Assembly (NCBI RefSeq): GCF_024679245.1
Contig: NC_090179.1
Coordinates: 680,501-744,500 of the forward strand
Origin: Pseudorasbora parva
Taxonomy: Eukaryota; Chordata; Actinopteri; Cypriniformes; Gobionidae
Length of the DNA: 64,000 nucleotides
Direction of reading: 5' to 3'
Position 1 is the stretch's first letter, and each line of letters begins with the position of its first letter. This document shows, in pieces, positions 34,290 through 46,126 of the stretch. Made by a program: the position numbers and the translations under genes. A model generated the notes under the pieces. The model was given only the letters and a program-made list of their open reading frames with translations. It searched no databases and was not told the origin of the DNA.

Positions 34290-34390
34290 CAAGTGCAGAA
34301 ACACACTGCACTGTGGATTGCGGAAGGCATTAAGACATTTATTAATTCCTCTTTGAGCTTTGCTTACAAGTCTCCAAAAAACTTTTCCTG
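34290..34390 (+). other. putative 5' untranslated exon of the P2Y receptor gene
   Basis: Sequence ending AACTTTTCCTG is followed at 34391 by GTGAGTGT, a strong splice donor. The coding exon is preceded at 34755-34761 by ATTCCAG, an acceptor, eight bases before the ATG. This fits a non-coding first exon starting somewhere after the (CT)n tract and a 371-base intron. The transcription start is unknown. Confidence 0.4.
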
Positions 34391-34769
34391 GTGAGTGTTT
34401 GTTATTGCATACATACATTTTTAATTGTATTATAGGCATTCTGAGTGTGTCAAAATGATTGTCATTATAAGCATAACTATATACCTTGATGCTGTTTTAT
34501 ATACATGTTATTTCTATGTATTTCTGATTTCTTCTGTTTGCATGTCATAGACGTGGGTTTTCAATAGAATTAAACAGAACAGGAGATCCTTTTTTAAAGT
34601 TCAGGGTAAATTATTGGTGTATTTGTGTGTCTCATCATTATTCATGAATTCACCCAGTGAGCATGAATATTTATGGTAAAGTAGTGGCATTTGTAGCAGT
34701 ATGTGGATGTTATTTGACTTTTCCATCACTGCATTCAGCTCTATTGACATTTTTATTCCAGGCATCAAG

Positions 34770-35471
34770 ATGAACGCGAGTCAGGTGAACACTTCACTCA
34801 AGTGCGAACGGGACACTAGCGTAACATCCATACTCTTTCCTTGCCTTTACGCTGCTCTCTTCCTGGTTGCTTTTGTGTTGAACAGTCTGGCCGCCTGGAT
34901 CTTCTTCCAAATCCGCAGCAGCTCGACATTTGTTGTGTACCTGAAGAATGTAGTAATGGCCGATCTGTTGATGACCCTCACCGTGCCTGTAAAGGCACTG
35001 ACCGATGCAGGGTTGGGTTCCTGGCACCTCCGGGCTTTTCATTGCCGGTACTCAGCTGTACTCTTCTATACCACCATGTACATCAGCATCCTTCTTCTTG
35101 GATTCATTAGCTTGGACCGATACCTAAAGATTGTGCATCCTTTCGGGAAATGTGCTTTACAGAGGGTCGGAGTGGGCCGGATACTGTGTGCAGTTATCTG
35201 GGTGGTTATGCTGTCATTGGCTCTGCCGAATGTCATCCTGAGTAACCAAATGCCACAGATCTCCGCTGGTGGAAAGCTGCGATGCACCAGGATGAAGGGC
35301 AAGATGGGTCTCATGTGGCATGAAGGTTTTAACTACTTCTGCCAAGTTGTTTTTTGGGGTACGTTGGCACTCATGGTTGTCTGCTACACCTTCATCAGCA
35401 GGAAAGTGTTTGAATCGTACCGTGCATCACAAAGCAGCAGTGACACAGCCAGTAAACAGACCACATCTAAG
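34770..35471 (+). CDS. p2ry13: P2Y purinoceptor, P2RY13-like, coding exon 1 (residues 1-234)
   Basis: Class A GPCR for nucleotides at the plasma membrane; family members couple to Gi and bind ADP or UDP-sugars. Residues 2 and 7 are N-glycosylation sequons. TM1 is about 20-46 (LNSLAAWIFF), TM2 has VVMADLLMTLTVPVKAL, the TM3 Cys is in FHCRYSAVLFY, the DRY motif is in SLDRYLKIVHPF, and the second-loop Cys is in KLRCTRMKG. TM5 ends with ISRKVFESYR. The exon closes at an AAG codon before GTAAAG (35472), phase 0, and joins the exon at 47325. ATG 34770 is preferred over the upstream ATG at 34701, because the acceptor at 34761 would remove that one. WHLRAF, FYTTMY and the TM5-TM6 region resemble P2RY13 most, but P2RY12 and P2RY14 are close. 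Confidence 0.85.
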
Positions 35472-35564
35472 GTAAAGTGTACTTTCTTCAACCTCCCTAT
35501 ATGCAACCCTGAAAGTGCAGAGTCGTTTAAAGATGCAGATAGTAGTCATTTGGTTATTCAGGGC

Positions 35565-35700
35565 AGTCTTTCCCAATCCTGTTCCTGGAGGCACACCTAC
35601 AATACACATTTTGGTTGTCTACCTTATCTAACCCATCCATTCAAGTCTTGAACTCTCAACTAATGAGCTGAGTTGAATCAGGTGTGTTTAAATCAATGTG
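35565..35700. repeat. half of a common fish inverted-repeat element
   Basis: TCTTTCCCAATCCTGTTCCT followed by GGAGGCACACC and TAATGAGCTGAGTTGAATCA is a well-known teleost dispersed repeat whose intact copies are palindromic. Only one half is clear here. Confidence 0.5.
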
Positions 35701-35702
35701 TG

Positions 35703-36345
35703 CTGCCTGGGCTACGTCTACATTTATCCGTATAGATTTGAAGACAGCGTTTTCGTTTCAAAATGCTTTCCGTCCACACTCATGCTTTCCAAACGTTTCT
35801 CATCCACACTGAAACTTCAGTAAACGCCAAATTCAACTCACTGGGCATGCGTGAAAGATTACTGAGATGATACAGACATCATAAAGTCATCACACAATTC
35901 TTCTGGGAGGATCATTTTATTTAGCAAAATATCTCATCATTCACTGATGCGTCTAGATTTCACTCGTTCAACCATTATTATATTTGGTCTAAAACACAGC
36001 TCCACTCGTGATTTACCACAGGTCAGCAAATGCAAACTAAAATTCTGTCCTCCTCGCAGGACTGTGATATGCGATAAGTGTGCAAAGTGCCGTATTTTAG
36101 CAGCTGTGTGAAAGTTAATAGCACATAACTGGCACAAGAGTGGTATAAAGATACTTATCTATTCGTACAATATGCGTCACATGACTAAACAAGCATCATC
36201 GTTTTCACAAACCTCCGTCTTCACAGACCACATTACGTCACAAGACGTTTTAAAAAAAAACGCCGTCTGAGTGTGGACAGAAGGCCAAAACGGAGAGAAA
36301 AAGATGCGGTTTTTAAACGTACACCCACACTAATCCCTAAACCTA
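35703..36345. mobile_element. MITE candidate with GTCCACACT motifs
   Basis: Left GCTACGTCTACATTTATCCG and GACAGCGTTTTCG face right-end phrases CGCCGTCTGAGTGTGGACAG and GGTTTTTAAACGT in inverse orientation. Exact ends and target duplication were not resolved. Confidence 0.35.
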
Positions 36346-37729
36346 TCCGATAGTGTTAACAAAAGAAAATGTGACAAAAATAAGATTATATCCATGTCAT
36401 TTTAGCTCATTTTTGAGCTCTTTTATCATGACCTGTTTTTCACTGGATTCGTTCTCGAGCTTTCAACATGGCAAGTTCAAATCTGTACCAGCTGAGCTAT
36501 CGAGCAAGCTTAAAAGGTCAGAAAATCTGAACATATGGAGCTGGTTAAGTGACGCAAACTCCAAAATGTATTCGTTTACAAATCATGGACTATGGTAAAA
36601 AAAAGAAAAGAAAACGATAAAAAATGCTGTCTTACTGCCTCTAGTGTTCATTTCACTTTGAAACTGTTGCGATATGTACCTATTGGTACGTATTTTGTGG
36701 TTTGCAAAAACGTTGCCACAGCTACGTTTTGCCAGTGAGACCAGGTTGGTAAAGACGCACGCATGAACGCCATCATCTCTTCCTAGTCAAAGAATAAACA
36801 TGAATGAACATCCGAAGGTATGTCGAAGATACATTATAACTTACATAAATGTATAATCATTGTGCAATGCTGTGTCTGGAATATACTGCAAAAAATCGAG
36901 CATTCATTTTTTCTCAAACTAATTCAATAAAAGTGGTTAATACTCCACCACCTGCGTGTCAACTTGGTTGATTGACACATTTGCGACAATACGGTTTTAA
37001 TGGTAGTTAAGCAGCGAGTTACGTCGATTACTGGGAAATGTACTCCTGAACCGTGCTGGTAGAATGTGTGTAGTGACGTCGCCACTCAGGATTGGTCACT
37101 TTGCCTGGCTGCCAGTTTCTCTGTATCTGGCCAAGCGTGCTATTTGAGCGAAGTAAATGAATTATACAAATTTAACAAGTTTGTTTGCCCATACAATCTT
37201 AAGATATTTGGGTTAAGCTTATTTGGCTTGCTGTCTACTGATGAGGGGCTCGATGAAACAGCTTCAACTCGAGCTTGTGACATAACCCCACAGTGACAAA
37301 ATGGTTATGTAGGGCAAGACGCCTAAGATAAGAGTTTGGGGAGGGGGTGGGATGCTGGAACATCTGAGACTGAGGAGAGGTAAGCAGCTGCTTATATACT
37401 CTGTCTGTTGAATGGAAGATTTGAATGGGCTCTAAAGAAAGAAAAGAAAGAAAGAAAAAACTTCACTAAAATAAATATCTGATCACTATTTACATGTCAT
37501 ATCATATATACAATCTTGCATTACCAAGGCAACGGCCGACACATTGGTATTCATAGTTTTCACGTGGCGTCACGCATTTATAGGAACGCCCACCTGGAGG
37601 GCAAAACAAGGCTTTCCTTCACTGTCCACCAGTCATTTTTACCTGTTTTTTTCATGACTATTAATGTATATTAATACAAATGTATATTAATAGTCTATTA
37701 AGTAGGTGTAAACTGAATTAGATTTTTTG
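36346..37729. other. intronic, no recognised element
   Basis: Short ORFs at 36353-36598 and 37066-37296 have no motif. A short A/G-rich run lies near 37433-37462. Nothing else recognised. Confidence 0.4.
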
Positions 37730-38720
37730 GTAACACTTTATAATAACTCACACTATAAAGCATTAATTAAGCATTAGTAAATAGTTAGTTCATCATTTAT
37801 AAAGCATTAATAGACATTAATAGGCCGTTTATAAATACAACTGTAAATGTTTTATTCTTGATTTATTATTATATTTATAATGTGTTTAATAATTGTATTT
37901 TCCTACTTTATAAATGATCAATTTATCATTCCTAAATTAAGTATTACATTATTTAAAGAGCAGTTATTTAGTTGTCATCAGTGGTTCATATGATCATTTA
38001 GAAAGTGTAAGTAAAGTAAAAATTTACTTACTGCGTTAATAAATGCTTTATTAACATGTATGTTTACTGTAGTTTATGATTAATTCAGGTAGTTATAAAA
38101 CATTTAGTAGTTGTCAGTTAACTATTTCTGTGAGCTCATCTAAAGTGAGGACTATTTACGCCTCGTAAAGGCTTTTACAAAGTCTCAGTTCTCTTATGCG
38201 CTGCTGTTCGCTAATGTTTTAAAGTCAGTACTGTTTTAACACTGCAAAATATTTTATTATTTTATTATAATAATTGTATTTGTTGTATTTGCCACTCCTG
38301 TAATCCAGTGTAATCCACTGGTACATTTTTACTCAGCAATGTTTACACTTTACATAAATGTATTTTTATATCAGATTGCAGAGGCTTAGTTTCATTTGAT
38401 TTATGGTTTCTGGTGGTCTACGGGAATAATGTTTTCTATGACATTGAATAGGTTTAAATTTGATATTAAGTTACTAGTTGTACAGTCTCAATTTTTGCAT
38501 TTTATAATGTGTTGTGTTCGTTTCCTTTTTCTGTTCAGAGTCTTTGTAAAAGCCTTACAAGGCATAAATAGCTCTCACTTTAGATGAGCTCACAGAAATA
38601 GTTAACTGACAACTACTAAATATACTTATATATAGTATAAATATACTTTTATAACTACCTGAATTAATCATAAACTACAGTAAACATACATGTTAATAAA
38701 GCATTTATTACACATTGAGT
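37730..38720. mobile_element. inverted-repeat element (TAACACTTTATAATAAC type)
   Basis: TAACACTTTATAATAACT near 37732 is a frequent teleost MITE terminus. Arms 38030-38195 and 38540-38712 are inverted copies (for example GAGCTCATCTAAAGTGAG against CTCACTTTAGATGAGCTC; GTTAACTGACAACTACTAAA). The outer right end was not located with certainty. Confidence 0.6.
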
Positions 38721-39060
38721 AACTATTACTATGACACACCCTGACGAAGGCATGTAAAGCCGCAACGCGTAGGTGTACCTGTCACCAATTTTTAAATGTT
38801 TAAGCCATGAAAAAATAAAGGCTTTTTAACTTTCTCAATACACCCATAGAGTGCCTTGGACTACTTTTGCTTTTAGACTTAATTATCCTACCCCAGGTGA
38901 AAAAGTCAAACTATTAAATGCATTAAACATGCATTATAATATATTACTATTGTACTAAAAAGATACTCAAGTACATTTTTAATGCATTTAATAGGATGGA
39001 TTTTTTCACCTGGGACACAACCAAAGAGCACAGAGACTTTACACCCTGTGCAGCACTTCT
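38721..39060. other. repeat-derived sequence
   Basis: Contains CCCTGACGAAGGCATGTAAA then CCGCAACGCG and an AATAAAG, a motif seen at ends of dispersed vertebrate repeats, and an inverted pair around CTTAATTATCCTACCCCAG and TGGGACACAACC. No gene. Confidence 0.35.
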
Positions 39061-39235
39061 TAATAATAATAATAATAATAATAATACGTTTATTTATATA
39101 GCGCCTTTCCAGAGCTCAAGGACACTTTACAATAAACAAACAACAATAAAGGCAATTGACAAAAAGAGTAGACAGAACAACAGTAGGCAATTGAGAGTGC
39201 AAGTACAATAAGTGAGAAATCGGGAGAAAAAAAAA

Positions 39236-39733
39236 TTAAATTCTAAGATCTATAACATTCAGAAAAGAGGTGTGTTTTGAGCATGGATTTGACACATGAT
39301 TTCCACATTTTGGGTGCAATAACGCTGAATGATCTGCCCCCCATTGAAGCAAGGCGATGCCGAGGGACAACGAGAAGGTTAGAATCAGCAGATCGTAAAG
39401 AGCGAGTAGGGGTGAAGGGGAGAAGCAAGTTACAGAGGTAGGGGGGAGCAAGGCCGTGCAGAGACTTAAAAGTGAGAAGAAGAATTTTGAATTTAATACG
39501 GTAAGACACAGGAAGCCAGTGAAGATCATACAGAATTGGGGAAATATGAGCAGAACGTTTGGTGTGGGTGAGTAGTCTGGCAGCAGAATATATTTGAATA
39601 TATTGTAATTTGGAAATGGAGCTAGCTGGTAGGCCAATGAAAAGTGCATTGCAGAAATCAAGACGTGATGTGACAAACGCATGGATGAGTGTTTCAGCAT
39701 CAGAGATACTGATAAAGGGACAGAGCTGAGCAA
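39236..39733 (-). pseudogene. LINE ORF2 C-terminal domain
   Basis: The frame of 39243-39509 gives SYRIKFKILLLTFKSLHGLA, then PPYLCNLL, LRSADSNLLVVPRHRL and GGRSFSVIAPKMWKS, the conserved tail of L2 ORF2 proteins. It is out of frame with the RT core at 39809-41203. Confidence 0.8.
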
Positions 39734-39808
39734 TACGACGCAGATGAAAGAAAGCTAATTTGGTGACGGAATTAATGTGAGAGTGGAAAGATAAAGAGGA
39801 ATCAAAAA

Positions 39809-41203
39809 TTACACCAAGATTTTTAACAGTAGTAGATGGTTTGATAAGAGAGCCAGCAGTCTCAAGTTGGTAGGAATTTTATTAGTGAGTGACGAAGGTC
39901 CAGTGAAAATAATCTCAGTTTTGTCCATGTTAAGTTTTAGAAAATTTGCATGAAGCCAATCTTTTATTTCATGTACACAAGCAGAGATTTTGTCAGTTGT
40001 GAAAGATAAAGTTGATGTACAGGTAGTATATAATTGAATGTCGTCAGCGTAAAAATGATCATTAAAACCATGACGGCGTAGGATCTCACCAAGAGGTATG
40101 ATATAGATTATAAATAATAATGGCCCAAGAACGGATCCCTGAGGGACACCTTGCTTTAGGGGGACAGTGGGTGAGCGAAAATACTGAAGTGAAACGTAGA
40201 ACAGTCTGTCAGAGAGATAGGAGGAGAACCGGGAAAGAGCAGCACCAGAAATACCCACATCCAAAAGGCGCAAAATGAGTAGTTGATGGGAGAAGGTATC
40301 GAAGGCAGAGCTAAGGTCGAGCAGCAAAAGCATAGACAGAGAACCGGAATCACCAGAGAGAAGCAGATCATTCAGTACCTTAACTAGTGCAGTTTCAGTA
40401 CTATGCAAAGGGCGAAAACCAGATTGAAAAGGATCAAAAAGATTATTTTCAACTAGAAAAGACTGAAGCTGGGAGGCAACAGTACTTTCCAGTAATTTGG
40501 CTATGAAGGGGAGATTTGAAATGGGACGATAATTAGACAAAACTGAGGGATCAAGGTTGGGTTTCTTGAGAACAGGGGTAACAGCTGCAGTTTTGAGTGA
40601 CAGCAGAGGAAATGAAGCAGAGGTAAGAGATGCGTTGATGAAGTGAGAGATAGGTGCAGAAATAAATGAATGGCAACGTTTCAGTAGAGTAGTAGGAGCA
40701 GGGTCAAAATGACAAGATGAAGGGTTGGATTTCAAGATTAACTCAGAGACAGAAGAGAGAGTAGACAGAGAAAAAAGAGGCAGGGATTGACCAGGTTGAT
40801 TCGGCAGATAACTAGTGTTGGTGGCATCATTAAAGAGACACTGGTTTACGGCATCTGTCTTTTCAAGCATGTGAGCTAAGAATGAAGTGCAGAGTTCATC
40901 AGAAGCTAGAGCAGCATGAGACGGAGGTTTGATAAGTTTATTTATTGTGTTGAATAATGCTTTTGGCCTGTTGCTTGATTTATTAATTGTAGCAGATACA
41001 AAACTGGAACGAGCCAAATTCAGGGCCGATTTATAATTTTTGATATGTTCTTTGAATGCCAAATGGTGAACAGTCAGGCCAGTTTTCCTGTAGTAACGCT
41101 CAAGCTGTCTACCAGTGGCCTTTAAGATACGGAGCTCAGGAGTGTACCAAGGAGACGAATGTGTGGTAGGGGACTCTTCTGGTCTTGACTGGAGCATGCT
41201 CAT
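39809..41203 (-). pseudogene. LINE ORF2 reverse transcriptase core (464 aa)
   Basis: Contains SNYRPISNLPFIAKLLESTV, FQSGFRPLHSTETALVKVLN, LLLLDLSSAFDTFSHQLL, QGVPQGSVLGPLLFIIYI and the catalytic FYADDIQLY. It begins within the linker after the endonuclease (SPWYTPELRILKATGRQLE). All RT blocks are in one frame with an intact YADD, so the RT itself is well preserved. The full polyprotein is interrupted by frameshifts on both sides. Confidence 0.9.
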
Positions 41204-42164
41204 CTACGATATCTGAGATTATGGAGTTATAGTTGGATAGTATCAGTGAGGGTGAGGAGATATCAAAGACATCAGAGAGATTAGAAGAGGAAACGGAGGT
41301 ACAAAATAATGCAGTATCAACAACTTTGAGATTGCGGTAAGATATGACAGTTGTAGAACAATTTTTATGGATAGGCAGGCTGAAGCTAAAATCAAGAAAC
41401 TTATGATCAGAAATACCAGTGTCAGTAGAGGTGATAGAAGCAATATTAGCCCTTGATGTACAAATCAAATCTAGAGTATGACCATGGGTAGGAGTTGGAA
41501 AATTAACATGCTGAGTTAGATTAAAGCATTCAAGAATAGAAAGTAACTGGTTGGTGTTAGAGCAAACAGCATCAACATGAATATTAAAGTCACCAAGCAG
41601 TAGAATGGGAAATGACAATGAGCAGGCAATGGTCAACAGTTCACTGAGTTCAGAAAAGAAGTTAGACAGGACCTTAGGAGGTCGATAGAGCAGAATTATT
41701 ATGAGTGAGTCAGCCTTCAAAACCATGTACTCAAATGTGTTGGTGTCGTGCAAGTCAAGTTGCTTGATACGAAGGTTGTCACGATGAATGATAGCGAGAC
41801 CACCCCCTTTACCATGGGGTCTCTGGTTGGTGTTAGAGCAAACAGCATCAACATGAATATTAAAGTCACCAAGCAGTAGAATGGGAAATGACAATGAGCA
41901 GGCAATGGTCAACAGTTCACTGAGTTCAGAAAAGAAGTTAGACAGGACCTTAGGAGGTCGATAGAGCAGAATTATTATGAGTGAGTCAGCCTTCAAAACC
42001 ATGTACTCAAATGTGTTGGTGTCGTGCAAGTCAAGTTGCTTGATACGAAGGTTGTCACGATGAATGATAGCGAGACCACCCCCTTTACCATGGGGTCTCG
42101 GTCGGGATAGATAATTAAATCCATCTGGCGTAAGTAGATTTAAAAATCTCCAGGAACTTGCCAA
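41136..42164 (-). pseudogene. LINE ORF2 endonuclease with exact internal duplication
   Basis: An AP-like endonuclease segment: GGGLAIIHRDNLRIKQLDLH, ILLYRPPK and LLGDFNIHVDAVC, followed by TPTHGHTLDLI and TDTGISDHKFLDF containing the SDH catalytic region. The stretch from RPHGKGGG to SNTNQ occurs twice in tandem, in frame (92 residues). A frameshift near 41170 separates it from the RT core. The N-terminal catalytic part continues upstream in another frame (FLLTENW, near 42175). Confidence 0.85.
41547..42098. repeat. perfect 276-bp tandem duplication
   Basis: 41547-41822 and 41823-42098 read identically as far as I can check by eye. The period is 276, a multiple of three, so the endonuclease frame is kept. 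Confidence 0.9.
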
Positions 42165-42870
42165 TTTTCAGTCAGAAGAAAAATGTCAAGGTTATTGTCA
42201 GTGATCATTTTGTTGAGATAAGAGGCTTTGTCCGAAATTGATCGACAGTTCAAAAGGGCAAAGTGATGATGTGATGGATTCAAATTAGGTGTATGTTGCT
42301 GATCGCTATTAGTGAGATAGATCAGAGAAATGCTGAATGGAGGGACAGGCAGGCAGTTGTCTTGGCATTGAAGATAGCCTATTGTTGGTCCAGATGCAAG
42401 GAGGAGAGTCAGGCTTTGAACAATGTGAACTCAAGAGTGTGCGCCGCGAACGGTGTGTGTATCTTGGGCGACGGAGAATCCCTAGTCTCTGACAGTATTC
42501 GTACGTCACCGAATCAAGACGTGGGCGGCAGTTAAAGGCCCTCAGTTGAGATGTAGAATATTTAATGTCCATCACAGATGTAAGACAACAAAAAAATAAG
42601 GCAGAGGAAAAAAGAAAAAGTGTTTTTGCACAAGGCATGTTGATACTGAGAAAGTGAAAGCCCAACCACAAGCAAAACCACGTTAGCCATACCTGAACGT
42701 CACTTCACCAAAACAGCAGACTAAATAGGAGGCAACGAACCCAGATAAGTAAGCAGTAAACAAACGGCGCAACCGATAGAGAGAGCGGTAACTCACCCAT
42801 CAGAAGAGCCGAGTGTGGTAGAGATGTAACAGGGAAGAAAGCTTGCAGCAGCCCGATGGCAGACTTATCA

Positions 42871-43537
42871 ACAGTTCAGTTCAGAGTTTAACTTGGCGGA
42901 TAAACTCATTATTTTGATTTTTTTGTGCACAAAAACTATTCTTGTCGCTTCGTAAAATGCTTGTACAGCCACTGTAGTGAGATGGACTTTGTATCGATGT
43001 GTTTAGTGCCTTTATGGGTCTTTTGAGTGGGTCAGTGGAAATAAACTGAATGCCAATGGAGGTTTATCTGAAGCCTTTCTCGCCTGCCGACGGTTCATCC
43101 TCCACCTGCTTGATCAGCCATTTATTTCTTAACGGTTTGACTGTGTAATTAATCTGTGTTTAAAATTAAGTGGTGCAACAACTTACTTTAAAATAACACA
43201 AATGCTAGATAAGTGTTAAGCTTAAGAACGTCCTGCTGTTTTTAGCGATTGAAATACTGCAGCAGGTTTTGTATTTGGATCATAAGTGCCCAAAATCTTG
43301 TGCCTCTTGTTCACATATATGTTAAGATTGACAGGCTAGTGCTGCAGTTCTATGCCCTACAATGCTCTGCAACAGTCGCGTGACTGAAAACTATGAATTA
43401 TATTCTAAAGTGCTCCGTTGTCAGCCCCAGAGTGGAAAATTAAACCATATCTGTACCAGCTGTGCCAGATCAATGCGGAATTGACCGGTTAAAGAGCATA
43501 TTGCAGGTTAGAGACTTCAGTGAGTAAGTGTATAGAA
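42871..43537. other. intronic, no recognised element
   Basis: Between the LINE 5' end and the DIRS element. No ORF or terminal repeat recognised. Confidence 0.35.
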
Positions 43538-44029
43538 ATGTCTCGGTTATGCATATAACCCATGTTCTCTGAGAGGGAACGAGGCACTGCATCATTGTAG
43601 ATGACACTTCGGGGAACGCCCTTGGCGTGATGCTACTGAAGCTCATTTGAAAAAGCCCAATACTGATTGGTGTTGCGTCATGACGTAGCGAGTGACGGCA
43701 TACCCGGAGGTATAAAGGGACGTCGGCACAAGCAGATATAGCTTTCTGCGATGAAGCGAGCGCACTGACGATAGGCGGGGCTACGAGACGCAGTGCATAA
43801 CCCGAGACGTTCCCTTTATCGAGGGAACTCGCACTGCGTCATCGTAGATGACACTTCGGGGAACGAATACCCACTAGTCCTCTGGTCCCTGGTCTGACTT
43901 CCTCCACTGGGCAGACCTCTCCAAATAGATCCTCAATGCCCGGACCGGGCAGAGGAGGTGAAGCCTGCCCTATCTGCCGTCACATGAGGCGGGGGATGGA
44001 ATGCCTGGAGAACCACCGACCGTACCATG

Positions 44030-44662
44030 TTAGATGGCACTTTTGGGTACGTAACCCGGGGTCGGACGCAAGATGGCCTTAACTCCACCCGGGGCAAACT
44101 CCAAGCAATTTGGCGTGACTGCCAATGCCTGGAGGTCCCCCACTCTCCTCAGAGAAGTGATGGCAAGGAGAAAGGCCACCTTAAGCGTGAGGTTCTTGGC
44201 CTCGGCCAGCTCCAGCGGCTCAAAAGGGGCCTCAACCAACCCTTCAAGCACCACTGCCAGATCCCAAGTTGGGATCCTGGAATGAGCCACAGGCCTCATC
44301 CTCCGCGCTCCGAGGAACCGTACAACCAAATGGTGCCTCCCCAGAGGTCCTTCACCTAATGGTGCGTGTAAAGCCCCAATCGCTGCCACATACACCTTAA
44401 GTGTGGATGGGGTAAGCCCGGCAGAAAACCAATCTTGGAGAAACTCCAGTACTGAAGCCACTGCGCAGTTAACTGGGTTTACCTCACAGTCTCTACACCA
44501 AGTGGAAAACACACTCCACTTTAGGTTGTACAGCCCAGTGGTGGAAGGAGCCCTAGAGCTGAGTAGGGTCTCAATGACACCCGCTGACAGACCCTCCTCT
44601 ATGAGCTGTGCCCCCTCAGGGGCCAGACCCATAGGTTCCATAACTCCGGCTGGGGGTGGCAT
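44030..44662 (-). pseudogene. DIRS tyrosine recombinase, C-terminally truncated
   Basis: Core-binding region: SSRAPSTTGLYNLKWSVFSTW, LEFLQDWFSAGLTPSTLKVY and VAAIGALHAPLG. Catalytic domain start: TSLRRVGDLQALAV, carrying the first conserved Arg. After about 210 residues the ORF stops (GYVPKSAI). The usual downstream block (CPVRAL-like) appears only as a frameshifted trace before the internal complementary region, and the His-x-x-Arg and Tyr part is absent. It overlaps the end of the RNase H frame. It would have integrated the element; now inactive. Confidence 0.8.
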
Positions 44663-45209
44663 ATCGTGCCCCCAGCCTTGGCCACGACAGTTTCCCTTGG
44701 GACCACAGGAGGACCTGATGCGCCAGGCTGCACAGAGGGCGCGATCTCAGACCCCCCTGACGATTTAGATACGATATCATGGCAGTGTTGTCGGATCGTA
44801 TCAGGACATGGGGGCCGCGGAGGTCCGGAAGAAAATTCCTCAGAGCTTTCAGGACCGCGAGCATTTCCAGGCAATTGATATGCCAGGATGAATGCTGAGC
44901 CGCCCAAGGACCTCTCGCCCCGAGGCCTTCCATGACCGCGCCCCAGCCAGTAAGGGATGCATCTGTTGAAATGGTTTTCCGACAACATGGTGCTCCCAAT
45001 ACCAGCCCTAGGGACAGAAACCAAGGTTTCTTCCATACATTGAGGGAACGAAGGCATTTGCGCGTTACCCTGATCATATGGAAGGGATTCCCCTTCGGGG
45101 AAAACCCCTTGGTCTTCAGCCACCACTGTAGGGGTCTCATGTGGAGCAGGCCGTGCGGAATTATACTGGACGCTGCTGCCATGAGACCCAGCAATCTCTG
45201 GAACTGCAA
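44616..45209 (-). pseudogene. DIRS RT thumb and RNase H region
   Basis: Begins with QFQRLLGLMAAASSIIPHGL and LHMRPLQWWL, the segment linking RT to RNase H in DIRS. It continues with STDASLTGWGAVMEG and HINCLEMLAVLKAL, then VLIRSDNTAMISYLNRQGG, giving the D-E-D residues of an RNase H fold. The RT catalytic part upstream is lost. Confidence 0.8.
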
Positions 45210-45235
45210 TGGATTGCAATGACACCTCGGACACT

Positions 45236-45467
45236 GAGGAAATTATAAATGTTTATTAATACTCATATGGCAGACCACAGCCATACAATTATGACACACA
45301 ATAAGGGACAGGCCAGGATTAGACAGAACAACGATTAGAGGAGATGAGATGAACTGAGTTGTTGTGTGAGGAGAAACAGTGGAAAACAGAGCAGTTGAGA
45401 CCAGTTAGCTCATGATATAATGCTAGCATGAACACTGTGCTTAGATTACAATACCTTAAAAATAATT
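45236..45467. other. short unassigned intronic stretch
   Basis: No recognised feature. Confidence 0.3.
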
Positions 45468-46119
45468 ATTACACGGCTCTGTGAAATACTTGATTCTGAT
45501 TGGTCAATTGCGCATTCCAGCAGTATGTTATTTCCAGATAACACCCGCTCATCGGGGTACTACGAGTTATCTTGACCGGTACTACTTTTATGCTTTACGC
45601 TGGTGCCATCGTGTGGCTTAAGCAGCCGTGGGTTACAATGGAAGACTTCAAGGCAGGTTTCCTTTATAACGTTTTTAATATAGATATTTTTTTTACACAA
45701 ACTCATCAATTCGAATCAGAAGGCTCTATTAACCCATCGGAGCCGTGTGGAGCACGTTATTTGACGGACAGCTGCATTCTTTATGGACTTCAAACACAAA
45801 TACAAATACTGCTTGGATTAACGTTAGCCTGGACTTTTTAATTATAACTCCGATTGTATTCGTCTGACAGAAGAATGTCATATACACCTATAATGACTTG
45901 AGGGTGAGTAAATCATAGGCTTGGTTTCATTTTTGGGTGAACTAACCCTTTCAGCATTAATTTTCAAGGGCATATGGCAAATCTTCAGCAATAGATAAAG
46001 GCTTAAAGCAGTTTGGAACTGTTTTTCTTCACGGAAGCTTTGCATAAGAGCTAATAAAATATTTAATCTCAAGACAATATTTTGTGTCTAATTTATTTGA
46101 GACTAGTAGCCGTGTAATA
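45468..46119. mobile_element. inverted-terminal element, about 650 bp
   Basis: Left ATTACACGGCTCTGTGAAAT and right AGTAGCCGTGTAATAA match in inverse orientation. GATTCTGATTGGTCAATTGC near the left end is a recurrent phrase in fish DNA transposons. No target duplication fixed; the flanking hairpin at 46127 may be part of the same family. Confidence 0.5.
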
Positions 46120-46126
46120 AGCGGGA

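Larger units (their letters stand above)
39061..42870 (-). mobile_element. nearly full-length L2-like LINE in the receptor intron
   Basis: The 3' end is an ATT-type microsatellite tail (39061-39086, AAT on the plus strand) next to TTTATTTATATAGCGCCTTT. Going up on the minus strand come the RT C-terminal region (39236-39733), the RT core (39809-41203), the endonuclease (to 42164) and a 5' region with an upstream ORF to 42671. Microsatellite tails are typical of the L2/CR1 group. The 5' end is approximate. It is inactive, with frameshifts near 39860, 41170 and 42150. It lies antisense in the intron of the P2Y gene. Confidence 0.85.
43538..45235 (-). mobile_element. truncated DIRS1-like retroelement, 3' part
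   Basis: The left outer end GTCTCGGTTATGCATATAAC and the segment at 43780-43865 (CAGTGCATAACCCGAGACG followed by GTTCCC and repeated ATCGTAGATGACACTTCGGG) form a terminal repeat plus internal complementary region. ACACTTCGGGGAACG occurs at 43603 and again at 43849. The body on the minus strand encodes RNase H and a tyrosine recombinase. The 5' half (gag, most of RT, other terminal repeat) is missing beyond 45235. The family differs in sequence from the DIRS at 7010. Confidence 0.8.

Noticed and set aside
34701..34769. Upstream ATG extension of the receptor (23 extra residues)
   Set aside because: A splice acceptor (ATTCCAG, 34755-34761) separates it from the ATG at 34770, and the extension does not look like a receptor N-terminus.
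35472..35651. Receptor exon continuing into a stop at 35649-35651 as the true C-terminus
   Set aside because: It would lack TM6 and TM7, which are found in phase at 47325 with a good acceptor.
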